Assembly (NCBI GenBank): GCA_034521575.1
Contig: JAXHMJ010000005.1
Location: 1-64,000 of the forward strand
Direction of reading: 5' to 3'
DNA: 64,000 nucleotides
From: a candidate division KSB1 bacterium
GTDB taxonomy: Bacteria; Zhuqueibacterota; Zhuqueibacteria; Residuimicrobiales; Krinioviventaceae
The notes under the pieces were generated by a model. It searched no databases and had not been told where the DNA came from. It was given only the letters and a program-made list of their open reading frames with translations. The position numbers were made by a program, and so were the translations under genes. Shown in pieces: positions 51,941-62,574 of this stretch. How positions within the stretch are numbered: position 1 is the first letter of the stretch; each line of letters starts with the position of its first letter.

Positions 51941-54900
51941 ATGAAGACAAAAACAGATAACAAAGACACTGAACTGAATGTTCTTGTCCTGGAAGATTCA
52001 ATCAGGGACCTGGAATTAATGCGCGAACAGCTCTCAACCGCGGGCCATCCGAATGTGACCCATGTTGACAATGAAGCGGATTACACGGCCTCGCTGCGCG
52101 AAAACAGTTTCGACCTCATCCTCGCTGATTTTAAGCTGCCGGGGTTTGACGCATTCAGGGCATTGGAAATAAGCCGGGAACTGTGTCCCGAAACCCCGTT
52201 TATCTGCGTATCAGGCACTATTGGTGAAGAAACCGCCGTTGAATTATTAAAGCTGGGCGCTGTGGATTATGTGTTGAAAGACAGGCCCGAAAGGCTTCCC
52301 ATGGCCGTGCAACGGGCACTGGAAGAAGCGGAAATAGAAGCTGAATATCAAAAAGCAGCGGAAGCGCTCCGGGAAAGCGAAGAAAAATTCCGACTATTAG
52401 TGGAGAACCAGATGGATCTAATCGTCAAAGTGGACATTGAAGGCCGGTTTCTTTTTGTGAGTCCTTCCTATTGCGAGATGTTAGGTAAAAAGGAAGAAGA
52501 GCTTTTAGGCAAAAAGTTTATACCCCTTGTGCACGATGAGGATAAAGAGACGACCGAAGAGGCCATGAAAAATCTGTTTTCGCCGCCACATCATACTTAT
52601 ATTGAACAGCGTGCCATGACAAAAAATGGCTGGCGGTGGCTTGCCTGGGTAGATACGGCTATGCTGGACGGCAAAGGCAACGTGAAAGAGATTATCGGTG
52701 TGGGGCGCGACATCACTGAACGCAAACACATTGAAGTTGAGTTGAAAGAAAAAACTTTATTTTTATCAGCGCTCATGGAAACAAGTCCGGTAGGTATTGT
52801 TACTGTTGATAAAACCGGGAATATTACGTATGCAAACTACAGAGCCGAACAAATACTTGGACTTGAAAAAGAAGAAATAACATCACGAACCTACGATGCC
52901 CCTTTATGGAAAAGTACTGACCTTGACGGATCTTTTTTGCCTGATGAGAAACAACCTTTTAATATCGTAAAGAAATCATTAAAAACAGTTTTAAACATAC
53001 AACACGGCATAACGTGGTCTGATGGTACTGTTGTTATATTGTCAGTTAACGCTGCCCCGATAAAAGACCATAATGGCGCATTTAATGGTATGATTGCTTC
53101 TATCGAGGACATCACCGACCGCAAAAAAGCCGAAGAAGCGCTGCGCGAAAGCGAAAACATCCTTAATATCACAGGACAAATAGCAAAAATTGGCGGCTGG
53201 GAATTGTATGTTGAAACAATGGAAGTTACATGGACTGATGAAACATACCGGATACATGAGTTACCAAATAACATCAAACCACCTCTGGAAGACGCCATTA
53301 ATTTCTGGCATCCTGAGGATCAGCCTATTTTGAGAAAAGCAATACAACAGGCGATTGACAAAAGAATTCCTTATGATCTGGAGTTAAGGTTCATAACCGC
53401 AAAAGGCAGAAACCTTTATGCTCGAACAAAATGCATACCGGTTATGCGTAATGGTAAAGTTTTTAAATTGCAGGGATTTTTCCAGGACATCACCGAACGC
53501 AAGCAAGCCGAAGAAAAAATGCGCAGCATTTATCGTGTGGCCCCCACCGGAATTGGAGTTGTGGTCAACAGGGTGCTGAAAGAAGTGAATCCCCGTATTT
53601 GTGAAATGACCGGATACACACGAGAAGAGCTTGTTGATAAAAATGCACGGATATTGTACCCTTCTCAGGAAGACTATGATTTTGTCGGCAAGGAAAAGTA
53701 CGACCAGATCAGGGCAAAAGGAACCGGTAAAGTGGAAACGCACTGGCAAAAAAAGGACGGCACAATCATCAATGTACTGCTGGCTTCCACACCCCTCGAT
53801 CTAAACGATCATTCCAAAGGTGTTACATTTACAGCACTTGACATCACTGAACGCAAGCGGGCAGAGCAAAAAATGATCGAGCAAAAAGAGTTGCTCACGG
53901 CCATCTATCGCAACGCACCTTTGGTGATAATGGTGGTCAATGCCGAACGGCGTATTCAAGAGGTCAATGGATTTGGGACACAATTTGCCGGCAAAAATGC
54001 AGAAGAGATGCTCGGTTTGCGCGGCGGCGAGGCGCTGCGTTGTATGCACGTGCTGGATGACCCGCAGGGTTGCGGATTCGGTGAATTTTGTCAGCACTGC
54101 GTTATCCGTAATAGCGTGCTGGACACACTTGAAACCGGCGAAACGCGCTTGCAGAAGGAAGCCCCCTATTTTTATCAAGAAGATGGTAAGATCAGTGAAA
54201 TGACCCTCCTGACTTCGACCACGCCCATTATGGTAAAAGGCGAGCGTATGGTTTTGGTAACCTTGCAGGATATCACTGAACGCAAACAGACAGAAGAAGC
54301 GCTACGTGAGAGCGAAGAAAAATATCGAACATTGGTCAATAGTACCTTACAGGGTGTGATAATCGCTAAATCAGATCCGGTCAGGCTGGTTTTTGCCAAT
54401 CCCGCCATGGCTCGGATAAGCGGATATAGCTCTGAAAGACTGCTTAATATGGATACCGATGAATTGACTCAACTCGTTTTTGAAAAAGACCGGCAGCGAT
54501 TTTTTACCAATTTTCAAAAGCGTTTGAAAGGTGAAAATATTCCGCAAACAAACGAATATCGAATGGAGACTAAAGATGGAACAATAAAATGGGTTGCCCT
54601 TTATTCTTCAAGGATTGAATATCAGAATGAACCGGCTACGCTTACAACTTTTATGGACATCACCGATCGAAAAAAAGCCGAGGATGAACTGCGCCAAAGC
54701 GAAGAGATGATGCGCAGTTCACAATCCGTGGCACATATCTGTTCTTATTCAACAAATCTGAATGTAAAAGAGATCAAAAAAAGCGCATGGGTATGTTCGC
54801 CCGAGTTTTATAAAATATTCGGGATAGACGAAAGCTATCCGCATACTATAGCCGGTTGGGCGGGCCTTATCCATCCTGACTATCGTGATGAAATATTTGC

Positions 54901-55405
54901 TTACCATGAATCTGTGGTAAAAGAAAAAAAATCTTTCAATCGTGACTATAAAATAATCCGTATTAACGATGGCGCAGAACGCTGGGTTCATGGTACAGGA
55001 AAACTTGAATTTGATAAAAAAGGAAACCCCGTCAGAATGCATGGGGCAATACAGGACATCACCGAGCGCAAACAGGCTGCGGCGGAAAAAGAAAAACTCC
55101 AGAAACAGTTGACCCAGGCGCAAAAGATGGAATCCGTGGGCCGACTGGCGGGCGGGGTAGCGCACGATTTTAACAATATGCTCAGCGTGATTCTCGGTCA
55201 TGCGGAGATGGCCCTGGAGCAGATAAACCCCGGACAGCCGCTTTTTGAAGATTTGCAGCAAGTCCGCAAGGCCGCCGAACGATCCGCAGATTTGACCCGA
55301 CAACTATTGACCTTTGCCCGCAAGCAGACCATTGCGCCCAGGATCATCGATCTGAACGAGACCGTGGAAGGGATGCTCAAAGATGCTGCGCCGGCTCATC
55401 GGTGA
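51941..55405 (+). CDS. Hybrid sensor kinase, 5' part (receiver, seven PAS, HisKA)
   Basis: 1154 codons before a frameshift. Receiver at 1-125 ([40 protein letters not shown]), then about seven PAS/PAC modules to ~1035; one (about 640-770) has the Cys-rich segment [17 protein letters not shown]. His[22 protein letters not shown]. The sense goes on in the next frame directly after NETVEGMLK (near 55380): an extra A in CTCAAAGATG. With the following two fragments it would form a ~1445-aa receiver-PAS-kinase-receiver protein. Its last PAS copy nearly matches PAS6 of the protein at 45714. Confidence 0.88.
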   Translation: MKTKTDNKDTELNVLVLEDSIRDLELMREQLSTAGHPNVTHVDNEADYTASLRENSFDLILADFKLPGFDAFRALEISRELCPETPFICVSGTIGEETAVELLKLGAVDYVLKDRPERLPMAVQRALEEAEIEAEYQKAAEALRESEEKFRLLVENQMDLIVKVDIEGRFLFVSPSYCEMLGKKEEELLGKKFIPLVHDEDKETTEEAMKNLFSPPHHTYIEQRAMTKNGWRWLAWVDTAMLDGKGNVKEIIGVGRDITERKHIEVELKEKTLFLSALMETSPVGIVTVDKTGNITYANYRAEQILGLEKEEITSRTYDAPLWKSTDLDGSFLPDEKQPFNIVKKSLKTVLNIQHGITWSDGTVVILSVNAAPIKDHNGAFNGMIASIEDITDRKKAEEALRESENILNITGQIAKIGGWELYVETMEVTWTDETYRIHELPNNIKPPLEDAINFWHPEDQPILRKAIQQAIDKRIPYDLELRFITAKGRNLYARTKCIPVMRNGKVFKLQGFFQDITERKQAEEKMRSIYRVAPTGIGVVVNRVLKEVNPRICEMTGYTREELVDKNARILYPSQEDYDFVGKEKYDQIRAKGTGKVETHWQKKDGTIINVLLASTPLDLNDHSKGVTFTALDITERKRAEQKMIEQKELLTAIYRNAPLVIMVVNAERRIQEVNGFGTQFAGKNAEEMLGLRGGEALRCMHVLDDPQGCGFGEFCQHCVIRNSVLDTLETGETRLQKEAPYFYQEDGKISEMTLLTSTTPIMVKGERMVLVTLQDITERKQTEEALRESEEKYRTLVNSTLQGVIIAKSDPVRLVFANPAMARISGYSSERLLNMDTDELTQLVFEKDRQRFFTNFQKRLKGENIPQTNEYRMETKDGTIKWVALYSSRIEYQNEPATLTTFMDITDRKKAEDELRQSEEMMRSSQSVAHICSYSTNLNVKEIKKSAWVCSPEFYKIFGIDESYPHTIAGWAGLIHPDYRDEIFAYHESVVKEKKSFNRDYKIIRINDGAERWVHGTGKLEFDKKGNPVRMHGAIQDITERKQAAAEKEKLQKQLTQAQKMESVGRLAGGVAHDFNNMLSVILGHAEMALEQINPGQPLFEDLQQVRKAAERSADLTRQLLTFARKQTIAPRIIDLNETVEGMLKDAAPAHR

Positions 55406-55850
55406 AGACATCGAGTTGGCCTGGCGGCCCGGCAAGAATCTCGCTTCGATCAAGGTGGACCCCTCCCAGATTGACCAGATTCTCGCCAATCTGTGTGTCA
55501 ACGCCCGGGATGCCATCGATGACGTGGGCAAAATCACCATCGAGACGGACGTCGTTTCGTTTGACGAGGCCTATTGCGCCGTTCACGCCGAATTTGTGCC
55601 CGGCGATTACGTGTTGCTGGCCGTCAGCGACAACGGCTGCGGCATGGACTCGGAGACCGTCAGTCATCTGTTCGAGCCGTTCTTCACCACCAAGGATCAG
55701 GGCAAGGGCACCGGCCTGGGTCTGGCCTCGGTGTACGGCGCGGTCAAGCAGAACAACGGCTTTATCAACGTGTACAGTGAGCCGGGCCAGGGGACGACCT
55801 TTAAGATCTATCTGCCGCGGCACCGGGCCGGGACGACGGCTTCAGGCTGA
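55383..55850 (+). CDS. Hybrid sensor kinase fragment: HATPase domain
   Basis: Continuation of the preceding gene in another frame: [36 protein letters not shown] (N box), [11 protein letters not shown] (G1), [20 protein letters not shown] (G2). It can be separated as an ORF but is very unlikely to work alone because HisKA is upstream. It ends in a second frame change between about 55820 and 55850. Confidence 0.75.
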   Translation: MLRRLIGEDIELAWRPGKNLASIKVDPSQIDQILANLCVNARDAIDDVGKITIETDVVSFDEAYCAVHAEFVPGDYVLLAVSDNGCGMDSETVSHLFEPFFTTKDQGKGTGLGLASVYGAVKQNNGFINVYSEPGQGTTFKIYLPRHRAGTTASG

Positions 55851-56280
55851 AACCGCAACGGCAAAGCCGACGGCAAGCGGAAACGAAACCATCCTGCTGG
55901 TGGAGGACGAACCGGCCATCCTGCGCATGGCCACGATGGCGCTCGAAAGACTGGGGTATGTCGTGATTGCGGCCAAAACTCCGGGAGAGGCTATCCGCCT
56001 GGCCCATGAACACCGCGCGTGCGAACGCACAGGCAGCGGCCGCATCGACCTGCTTATGACCGATGTGGTTATGCCCGAAATGAACGGCCGCGACCTGGCC
56101 AAAAACCTGCTCTCCATCTATCCCGACATCAAACGTCTGTTCATGTCAGGGTATACCGCCAACGTCATTGCCCACCACGGCGTGCTGGACCCAGGCGTGT
56201 ATTTCATACAGAAACCGTTTTCGTCGAAGGATTTAGGAGCAAAGCTGCGTGAGGTCCTTGAAGACAAGAATACTGATTAA
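55837..56280 (+). CDS. Hybrid sensor kinase fragment: C-terminal receiver
   Basis: Third piece of the same gene, no own start: [40 protein letters not shown] (phospho-Asp), [39 protein letters not shown]. Same receiver type as in the kinase at 37892-40252. One or two bases lost near 55835 would restore the join. Confidence 0.75.
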   Translation, partial: RLQAETATAKPTASGNETILLVEDEPAILRMATMALERLGYVVIAAKTPGEAIRLAHEHRACERTGSGRIDLLMTDVVMPEMNGRDLAKNLLSIYPDIKRLFMSGYTANVIAHHGVLDPGVYFIQKPFSSKDLGAKLREVLEDKNTD

Positions 56281-56320
56281 AATAGAGTTTAAACAACCGT
56301 TGTGCGCACAAGCAAATATT

Positions 56321-56503
56321 GAGGACGGTGTAAACGGATGTCCGTGGCACGGTCATCCGTTTCACCGTGCAAGCGGTAAATCTCCGGGGCACAATGCCGA
56401 CCTTACATCGTACAAAACTGAAATCCGCAATGACGGCATTTATCTAAAAATCGAGCCTCCTGAAATGGCACTTTGCATTTTCTTTAAGATTGCTTCCCAT
56501 TAA
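56321..56503 (+). pseudogene. Remnant of a Rieske [2Fe-2S] domain
   Basis: EDGVNGCPWHGHPFHRASG carries the second cluster motif (C-P-W-H-G) of a Rieske domain, followed by NADLTSYKTEIRNDGIYLKI, its last strands. The first CxH motif and everything upstream are missing. Composition is unlike the flanks. It may be the tail of a ferredoxin-like or dioxygenase subunit. Confidence 0.4.
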
Positions 56504-56594
56504 AAGCACATTTGGGCCTCTTGACAATTCCCTTGTGCACGGATCGGGAGCAGAGAGTCAATCAGGACTGCACAAAAGGCATCGTTCTGCCGCG

Positions 56595-56768
56595 GCGCAC
56601 GGGCGACGAACGTGTCGTGGTCCGGGGGTGTAATTTGCTCGACGGACACGGACGACGATCTCGTCGTGATCCGTGGTTTTAATCTGCTCGACGGACATGG
56701 GCGACGATCTCGTCGTGGTCCGGGGTTTTAATCTGCTCGACGGACACGGGCGACGATCTCGTCGCCCT
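56595..56768 (+). repeat. 49-bp tandem repeat, about 3.5 units
   Basis: Unit around CTGCTCGACGGACACGGGCG, ACGATCTCGTCG, TGGTCCGGGGTTTTAAT. Each unit has the hairpin CGACGATCTCGTCG. Units start near 56589, 56636, 56685 and 56734 and diverge at a few positions. It sits between the sensor-kinase region and GH20, downstream of the GH20 stop. Confidence 0.75.
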
Positions 56769-56771
56769 ACA

Positions 56772-58801
56772 TCAGCGGCCTTCCGCCGGTTGCGGCAGTC
56801 CCATGACGGCTTTGACCAGCATCTGCATGGCCGGCAGCACGGCAAACTTGACCTGGGCCGCGGATTTTTCCGCGGCTTTGAGCGTATCCTGAATAAACAC
56901 GCGTTCGGATGTGTCCGGCGCGTGTCCCTCCTTCTGACAGCGCAGCAGAATCTGTCCGGCGCGTCCCAGTTTTGCCAGTCGCACCGACAGCGTCCGAATT
57001 TCGCCCAGGATCGGTGACCGGTCGATGACCGTCTGCAGCTGCGGCTGGTGGTCGATCCACTGCTGAAAGACGGCGTTCAGCTGTCGGGCGGCTGACTCGG
57101 ATTGCTCTTTGTCATACAACAGCGCCCGCACCAGTATTTCAAAACGTCGCGCCTGGGGCGGATCCGGTCGGGCCGCGTCCATGACGCGTGTATAGGAGAA
57201 TGCTGATAAAAATCGCGTTTGGAACTGCGTGTGTAATTCTGCAAAGGCTGCACCACCTCGACCAGCGTGCGCAGGGCGTCGGTCGGTTGTCCGGCTGTCA
57301 GACGCCGCAGCATCATGGGCAGACAGGTTTTGTGGCGCAGTCCCAGTTCCTCCATCTGCACACTGACAATCGCCAGACGCCGGTACATATCCCACGTCGT
57401 TTACCTCTGACAACGCCCACAGGCGTTCGGCAATGGCGGCGGTGCGCGGCCAGATCCGCGAATCAATGAGCTCCGGCGTGACAAACTCGCCCCACATGGT
57501 GGCCTCGCCTCCGATGATGCGTTCCTGTTCCTCACGAGTCAGACGCATTTCTTTGGTCACCGGATCGTTGAGATAATGGTGTTCGGCTGATTTCATCAAG
57601 TCGATGTAATAGCCTTTGGAGAGAATCACCCGGTAGCCGTTCCGGGCCGCATCCATTAGCGTATTTTTGCCGCGCCAGGACTGGATAATGATGTTTTTCG
57701 GCGAATCCGGGTGCATGATCTCTTCCCAGCCCACCATGATCTTGCCGTAGTCCTTTAGTATATCGTGCACACGCGAGACAAAATAGTTCTGCAGCTGATG
57801 ATTGTCCGCAAATCCCTTTTCCTGTTTGAACGCCTGAATCTCTTTATTGGCATCCCAGTGCACGCCGTTGTTTTCATCGCCGCCGATGTGCATAGACTCA
57901 TCCGGGAACAGGGCGCACATTTCCTGATAGAAAGCGCGCAGAAATTCGAATGTATTATCTTCAGCCGGATTAAACACCGGATCCATAATGCCCCATTCAC
58001 GCTCGATGCTGTAGGGTCCCGGCGCGCTGGCGTACTCGGGATAGCCGACAAACCAGCTGGTGGCGTGTCCCGGCATATCGAATTCCGGCACCACCCGGAT
58101 GCCGCGGTCCGCGGCGTAGCGGATGATGTCTTTGATCTGTTCCTGACTGTAATACAGACCGTCCGAGCCCAGCTCGTGCAGTTTGGGAAAGGATTTGCAC
58201 TCGACGCGGAATCCCTGATCGTCGGTTAAATGCAAGTGCAGCACATTCATCTTGACCGCGGCCATGGCGTCGATATTGCGCTTGAGCACGCCGACCGGCT
58301 GAAAGTGGCGCGACACATCGATAAGCAGTCCGCGCCAGGTAAAACGCGGCTGATCCTCAACGACCAGCGCTGAAAAGTAATATCCCTTTTCATCCGCGGA
58401 CAAGAGCTGTAAAACCGTTTCCAGTCCGCGCATGGCGCCGACATCCGTCGCGGCGTTGAGCTGAATACCGGATGAACGTATCACCAGGCTATAGGATTCG
58501 TCCATGTCCGGCCCCAGGTCGGCGCGGCGCTCAACCGTCACCGTCATCTGCGCGCCGGCGGTGTCACCCGCACTCACCACCTGCTGTTCAAAGAACAGTC
58601 CGGTGCGGCCGGACAGGCGGTGCAGGGTACGGGTGGCGTAGGCATGCAGACGTCCCTCAGGTACGCCCTGAACGGCGATTTTAAACGTTGTATTTAGTCG
58701 GTATTCCCCGATTGAATCTTGATCTGCGCCGGAACCGGCAGAACGTCCGTGCCCCAGACAGCAGCAGTTATGGTTAAAAGCATCGTGATGATCCGTTTCA
58801 T
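56772..58801 (-). pseudogene. GH20 beta-N-acetylhexosaminidase with several frameshifts
   Basis: Starting at ATG 58801 (MKRIITMLLTITAAVWGTDV, a signal peptide) the sense shifts one frame near 58700 (a missing G in a GGGG run) into EYRLNTTFKIAVQGVPEG..., then GH20: FTWRGLLIDVSRHFQPVGVL, VVPEFDMPGHATSWF, SMHIGGDENNGVHWDAN (catalytic Asp-Glu). A segment near 57190-57385 is again out of frame (DMYRRLAIVSVQMEELGLRH...) and then returns to ...RPDPPQARRFEILVRALL. With three indels repaired it is a normal ~675-aa exported enzyme that removes terminal GlcNAc/GalNAc. The motif residues are intact. Confidence 0.85.
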
Positions 58802-59319
58802 AGTATAATCCCTCAATTTGAACGACCAAACTGTGTTGGTATTATAAACATTTTGGCGACAAATAAAAAGAAAATCTGTATCGCTACATAAAAAATAATG
58901 TTTTCTAACAACTCGAATCAAAAATTGATAAATAGCAAGGGTTGTAAAGATCAATAATAATCAAATATGCTGATTTCCTGGCGTTCCTTTGTATCTCTTC
59001 GACTCTTGTGCATCGCTTTAAAAACCAATCCACGCAAAGAATCAGAGGTCGCAAAGAAAAACAAAAGTACATGCAAAGTCGGCAATAGTAATAGTACTAA
59101 ATTTTACTATTTTATCAGAGTACTCTGTTTTACCCTGGAAACTTTGCTTTCAAGGAGGGACGACGGTCCGCCAGAGACGGACGTAATTCGGCTGCCGGCA
59201 AAGCCTGGTGTTGCGGGCAGTAGATACTTGTCGTGAGCACAGCTTTTTTAGATCAGCAACCCCAAGACGCCTCACCGTGAAATATCAATGGATATTTCAC
59301 TGCAAACTCTCAGACAGGA
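58802..59319. other. Gene-free stretch upstream of hexosaminidase and vapC
   Basis: No convincing gene. TTATAATA at about 58843 (minus-strand reading) could belong to the GH20 promoter. A run with GGACGACGGTCCGCCAGAGA, near 59158-59180, is a weak dyad. The rest looks like unremarkable AT-rich DNA. Confidence 0.5.
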
Positions 59320-59709
59320 TCAAGTCCGGAGAATCAAACCGTCTATATATTCGAAATGCCGGTCTTTGGAATAAACAGTTAGTCCATGCTGTCGGGCTAC
59401 TGCAGCGATCCACATATCATTGGTTGGAATGGGTCTGGCTTTTTTACGCAGCTCTGCATAGACATGGGAATAGAACTCGGCTGTTTCAATATCATGAGAG
59501 TATACACGAACCCGCGGATTATTGAGAAACTGTTTGAGCTCATGATCATTTTGCTCAAATCGTTGTCCCAAACGAAACCCGCTGTATAGTTCAGCCAGCA
59601 CGCAAACATCCACGCCAATCAAATCCAGAGAACGAAATGCATTGACAACGGAAGCATCATTGCGCTTAAACCCCACATATATATTCGTATCAATCAATAC
59701 CCGTCTCAT
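59320..59709 (-). CDS. vapC: VapC-family PIN-domain toxin
   Basis: 129 aa from ATG 59709, overlapping the antitoxin stop by 4 bases. PIN nuclease: MRRVLIDTNIYVGFKRNDAS (first Asp), LAELYSGFRLGQRFEQND (Glu), IPTNDMWIAAVARQHGLTVY (N-D-x-W-I-A-A), SKDRHFEYIDGL (last Asp). Ribonuclease toxin that cuts tRNA or rRNA in known members. Confidence 0.92.
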   Translation of the reverse strand: MRRVLIDTNIYVGFKRNDASVVNAFRSLDLIGVDVCVLAELYSGFRLGQRFEQNDHELKQFLNNPRVRVYSHDIETAEFYSHVYAELRKKARPIPTNDMWIAAVARQHGLTVYSKDRHFEYIDGLILRT

Positions 59710-59963
59710 GACCACAATTCCTCATCAATGTGTTCAAACTGACGGGTGTTTCGTTCAAATTCGGTTTCATCCTTTTGCGACCAGCTGCCGGCCAGAGCAT
59801 CCAGATCATCATACTGCGGGAACAGTTCATGATCCGACAGACCGACGCTTTTGCGCAATAATTTCAGCACCGTCTGGTTCATGCTTTTCTGCTCTTTTTT
59901 TGATTCCATTCGAATGGCGGATTCCAGTTTTTCATCGATTCCGCGAATCGTTAAAGTTTTCAT
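59706..59963 (-). CDS. vapB: Antitoxin of VapC (ribbon-helix-helix type)
   Basis: 85 aa. KTLTIRGIDEKLESAIRMES (RHH-type strand and helix), KKEQKSMNQTVLKLLRKSVG, then an acidic C-terminal part (FPQYDDLDALAGSWSQKDET) that would bind the PIN toxin. Upstream operator-like palindromes at 59996-60026 fit autoregulation. Antitoxin-toxin order with overlap. Confidence 0.88.
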   Translation of the reverse strand: MKTLTIRGIDEKLESAIRMESKKEQKSMNQTVLKLLRKSVGLSDHELFPQYDDLDALAGSWSQKDETEFERNTRQFEHIDEELWS

Positions 59964-59995
59964 ACCTACCTCTGTGACATCATTTTATGCATACA

Positions 59996-60026
59996 TTTTG
60001 ACATCAAAATATGCTATAAACAGCAT
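59996..60026 (-). promoter_or_regulatory. Operator-like palindromes upstream of vapB
   Basis: TTTTGACATCAAAA (59996-60009) and ATGCTATAAACAGCAT (60011-60026) are dyads in the AT-rich promoter zone 35-65 bp before the vapB start. They are good candidates for RHH-antitoxin binding, overlapping possible TTGCAT/TATTTT promoter boxes on the minus strand. Confidence 0.5.
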
Positions 60027-60092
60027 AAATGCAAGCATAAAATTAAGCGTCAGCGCCATAATCGGAAAAGACGGCTTGCAGCGATTTGCCAG

Positions 60093-60614
60093 TTGAGAAT
60101 GAGCTTCTCCCTCCTTTCGAGAAAACAGGATGGATTTCTCAAACTGTTCATCAATAAAGCCTCGAGATGCATTCGCTGCGCTGCCGGAATCGGCGAGCAT
60201 ATTTCGGAGGTGATGACGGTGATTGCCGCAGCGCTGCGCGGTAATCTGATGTTTGATCAGCTGCAGGAGATTGCACCGGCCGACGTTTTCAGAATAGATC
60301 TGGCAGGTGCGGGAATCGGATGGTGCATAAAAAAAGCGTGTCATGCCGGCGGGAACGACAGGATCACGCATAATCTCAGCAGGCGAGCAAAAGAACGGTT
60401 TGAATTAAACTTGTGCCGCTCTCGATGCGTACAAATTTTGCCGCGCAGCCATCCACGATGCTTGCCGTGCAGAGTATGTTTGGGAATCTCTATTGTCTGT
60501 CCGGCACCTATCGCGAGCATTCGTCGCACAACAAAAGCAAGTTGTACGACGAAATTCTGCTGTGGATTCCGAAATCCAGCCGCGAAAACCGGTTGGTGAA
60601 AGATCAGAGCTATT
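60093..60614 (+). other. Unassigned stretch, likely decayed coding DNA
   Basis: Plus-strand frames give protein-like segments (GFLKLFINKASRCIRCAAGI, GEHISEVMTVIAAALRGNLM; later MFGNLYCLSGTYREHSSHNK, SKLYDEILLWIPKSSRENRL) that change frame near 60410. No family recognised. A palindrome of the 14177 family lies inside at 60521-60552. Confidence 0.35.
60521..60552 (+). repeat. Palindromic repeat, copy 4
   Basis: TCGTCGCACAAC (60521) facing GTTGTACGACGA (60541-60552) with an 8-nt loop. It matches the 12-bp arm of the miaB-downstream copy at 14178-14206 (with the C/T variant on the opposite arm), 46 kb away. Confidence 0.65.
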
Positions 60615-62573
60615 TTACTGTCCCTCTCCCGACTTTTGACGTTTTAACACCAGCGCGCCCAAAGGCGGCAGGGTCAGTGACAGCGAGTAATCAAAGCGGT
60701 CATAATACGGTATCGGTGCGGCTTCAGCGCCGCCCATATTGCCCCACCCGGCGCCGCCGTACACAGTCGCGTCGCTGTTCAGCACTTCGCGCCAATAGCC
60801 TTTTTTCGGAACTCCGATCCGGTAATTTTCCCGCGGCATCGGTGTGAAATTGAAAATCAGCAGCAGGTCATCCTCGTGATTCGGGCTTTTGCGCATAAAA
60901 CTGATCACACTGCGTTCTGCGTCATGAAAATCGATCCATTCGAATCCCTCCGGGTTGAAATCATTTTCATACAATGCCGGATGTGTGCGGTAAAAATAAT
61001 TCAGTTCCTTGAGCCAGCGGTTCACGCCCCGATGCAGCGGATCATTCAGCAGGTGCCATTCCAGACTGCTGTCATGGTTCCACTCGCTTTCCTGACCGAT
61101 ATCCGCCCCCATAAACAAGAGTTTCTTGCCGGGGTGTCCATACATAAACGCGTACAACAGACGCAGATTGGCGTTCTTTTGCCAGGGATCGCCCGGCATT
61201 TTATTGTACAGCGAACCTTTGCCGTGCACCACCTCATCATGGGAAATCGAAATCATGAAATTCTCGTTAAATGCATACCACAATCCGAATGTCAGCTTAT
61301 TGTGATGATATTTGCGGTGAATCGGTTCGTGGGTAAAGTAATCCAGCACATCATGCATCCAGCCCATGTTCCATTTCATACCGAACCCGAGTCCGCCCAC
61401 ATAGGTCGGCCGCGACACCATGGGCCAGGCTGTGGATTCCTCGGCGATGGTCTGCACATCCGGATAATTCTGATAAACCGCGGTGTTGAACTGGCGCAGA
61501 AATGAAATCGATTCCAGATTTTCCCGACCGCCGTACTTGTTCGGCACCCACTCGCCCTGCTCGCGCGAATAGTCCAGGTACAGCATAGAGGCGACCGCAT
61601 CCACACGCAGTCCGTCAATATGATAGCGGTCCAGCCAGAACATGGCGCTGCTCATGAGGAAATTGCGCACTTCATTGCGGCCCAGATTAAAGATATAGCT
61701 TTTCCAGTCGGGATGATAGCCCTGTCTCGGATCAGCATGTTCATACAGATGTGTGCCGTCAAAATACACCAGACCGTGTTCGTCACCGGGGAAATGCGAC
61801 GGCACCCAGTCCAGGATCACCCCGATATCATGCTGGTGCAGACGGTCAATCAGTGCCATAAATTCCTGCGGCGAGCCGTAGCGGGCTGTGGGCGCAAAAT
61901 AGCCAACGCTCTGGTAGCCCCACGAGCCATAAAACGGATGTTCCATGATCGGCAGAAACTCGACATGCGTGAAATTCATAGTATTGAGATAATCCGCCAG
62001 CTGATCGGCGAGTTCCAGATAACTCAGCGGACGATTATCCTCTTCGACCACGCGTTTCCAGGAGCCCGGATGCATCTCATAAACGGAAAACGGTTTGTCC
62101 AAAGCATTGTGTTCCCCGCGTTTCTGCATCCATTCGCTGTCTTGCCACTCGTAATCCAGTTTGTGCACTATGGAAGCGGTTTGCGGCGGTTCTTCGGAGG
62201 CAAACGCATAGGGATCTCCCTTGTCCACTTTGTACTGATGGTGCCGGGATTCGATGTGATATTTATACGTCTCCTCCTCTCCCACGCCGGGGATAAATCC
62301 CTCCCAGATCCCGGATTCGTCGTCGCGTGGTTTGAGCGGATGTGAATCGGCCTGCCAGTCATTGAATCCGCCTTTGACACTGACCCGCTCGGCATTGGGC
62401 GCCCAGACACAGAAAAATGTACCTTGCTTTCCCTTATGAGATACAGGATGCGCCCCCATTTTTTCGTACAATCTGTAATGATTGCCTTTTTTTATCAAAT
62501 AGATATCCGATTCTGTCAGCAGACTGATATCGTAATAAACGTTGGTTTGCTTTTTGTGTTTATCGGTTGTCAC
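60615..62573 (-). CDS. glgB: 1,4-alpha-glucan branching enzyme GlgB
   Basis: 652 aa from GTG 62573, which has AAAGGTG six bases upstream (GTG 62582 is the alternative). Domains: N-terminal CBM48 ([20 protein letters not shown]), GH13 barrel with [35 protein letters not shown] and [17 protein letters not shown], then the C-terminal beta domain. It makes alpha-1,6 branches in glycogen. Its start lies directly behind the maltokinase stop, a maltokinase-glgB operon. Length normal. Confidence 0.96.
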   Translation of the reverse strand: MTTDKHKKQTNVYYDISLLTESDIYLIKKGNHYRLYEKMGAHPVSHKGKQGTFFCVWAPNAERVSVKGGFNDWQADSHPLKPRDDESGIWEGFIPGVGEEETYKYHIESRHHQYKVDKGDPYAFASEEPPQTASIVHKLDYEWQDSEWMQKRGEHNALDKPFSVYEMHPGSWKRVVEEDNRPLSYLELADQLADYLNTMNFTHVEFLPIMEHPFYGSWGYQSVGYFAPTARYGSPQEFMALIDRLHQHDIGVILDWVPSHFPGDEHGLVYFDGTHLYEHADPRQGYHPDWKSYIFNLGRNEVRNFLMSSAMFWLDRYHIDGLRVDAVASMLYLDYSREQGEWVPNKYGGRENLESISFLRQFNTAVYQNYPDVQTIAEESTAWPMVSRPTYVGGLGFGMKWNMGWMHDVLDYFTHEPIHRKYHHNKLTFGLWYAFNENFMISISHDEVVHGKGSLYNKMPGDPWQKNANLRLLYAFMYGHPGKKLLFMGADIGQESEWNHDSSLEWHLLNDPLHRGVNRWLKELNYFYRTHPALYENDFNPEGFEWIDFHDAERSVISFMRKSPNHEDDLLLIFNFTPMPRENYRIGVPKKGYWREVLNSDATVYGGAGWGNMGGAEAAPIPYYDRFDYSLSLTLPPLGALVLKRQKSGEGQ

Positions 62574-62574
62574 A

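Noticed and set aside
56249-56503. Complete Rieske protein
   Set aside because: The first CxH cluster motif is absent and the frame begins inside the kinase gene, so only a remnant is supported.
56595-56768. Possible CRISPR array
   Set aside because: The units are contiguous direct repeats without unique spacers, and no cas genes are nearby.
60093-60599. A 168-codon plus-strand frame as a gene
   Set aside because: Cys-rich tail and frame change near 60410; no family matched, more like decayed DNA.
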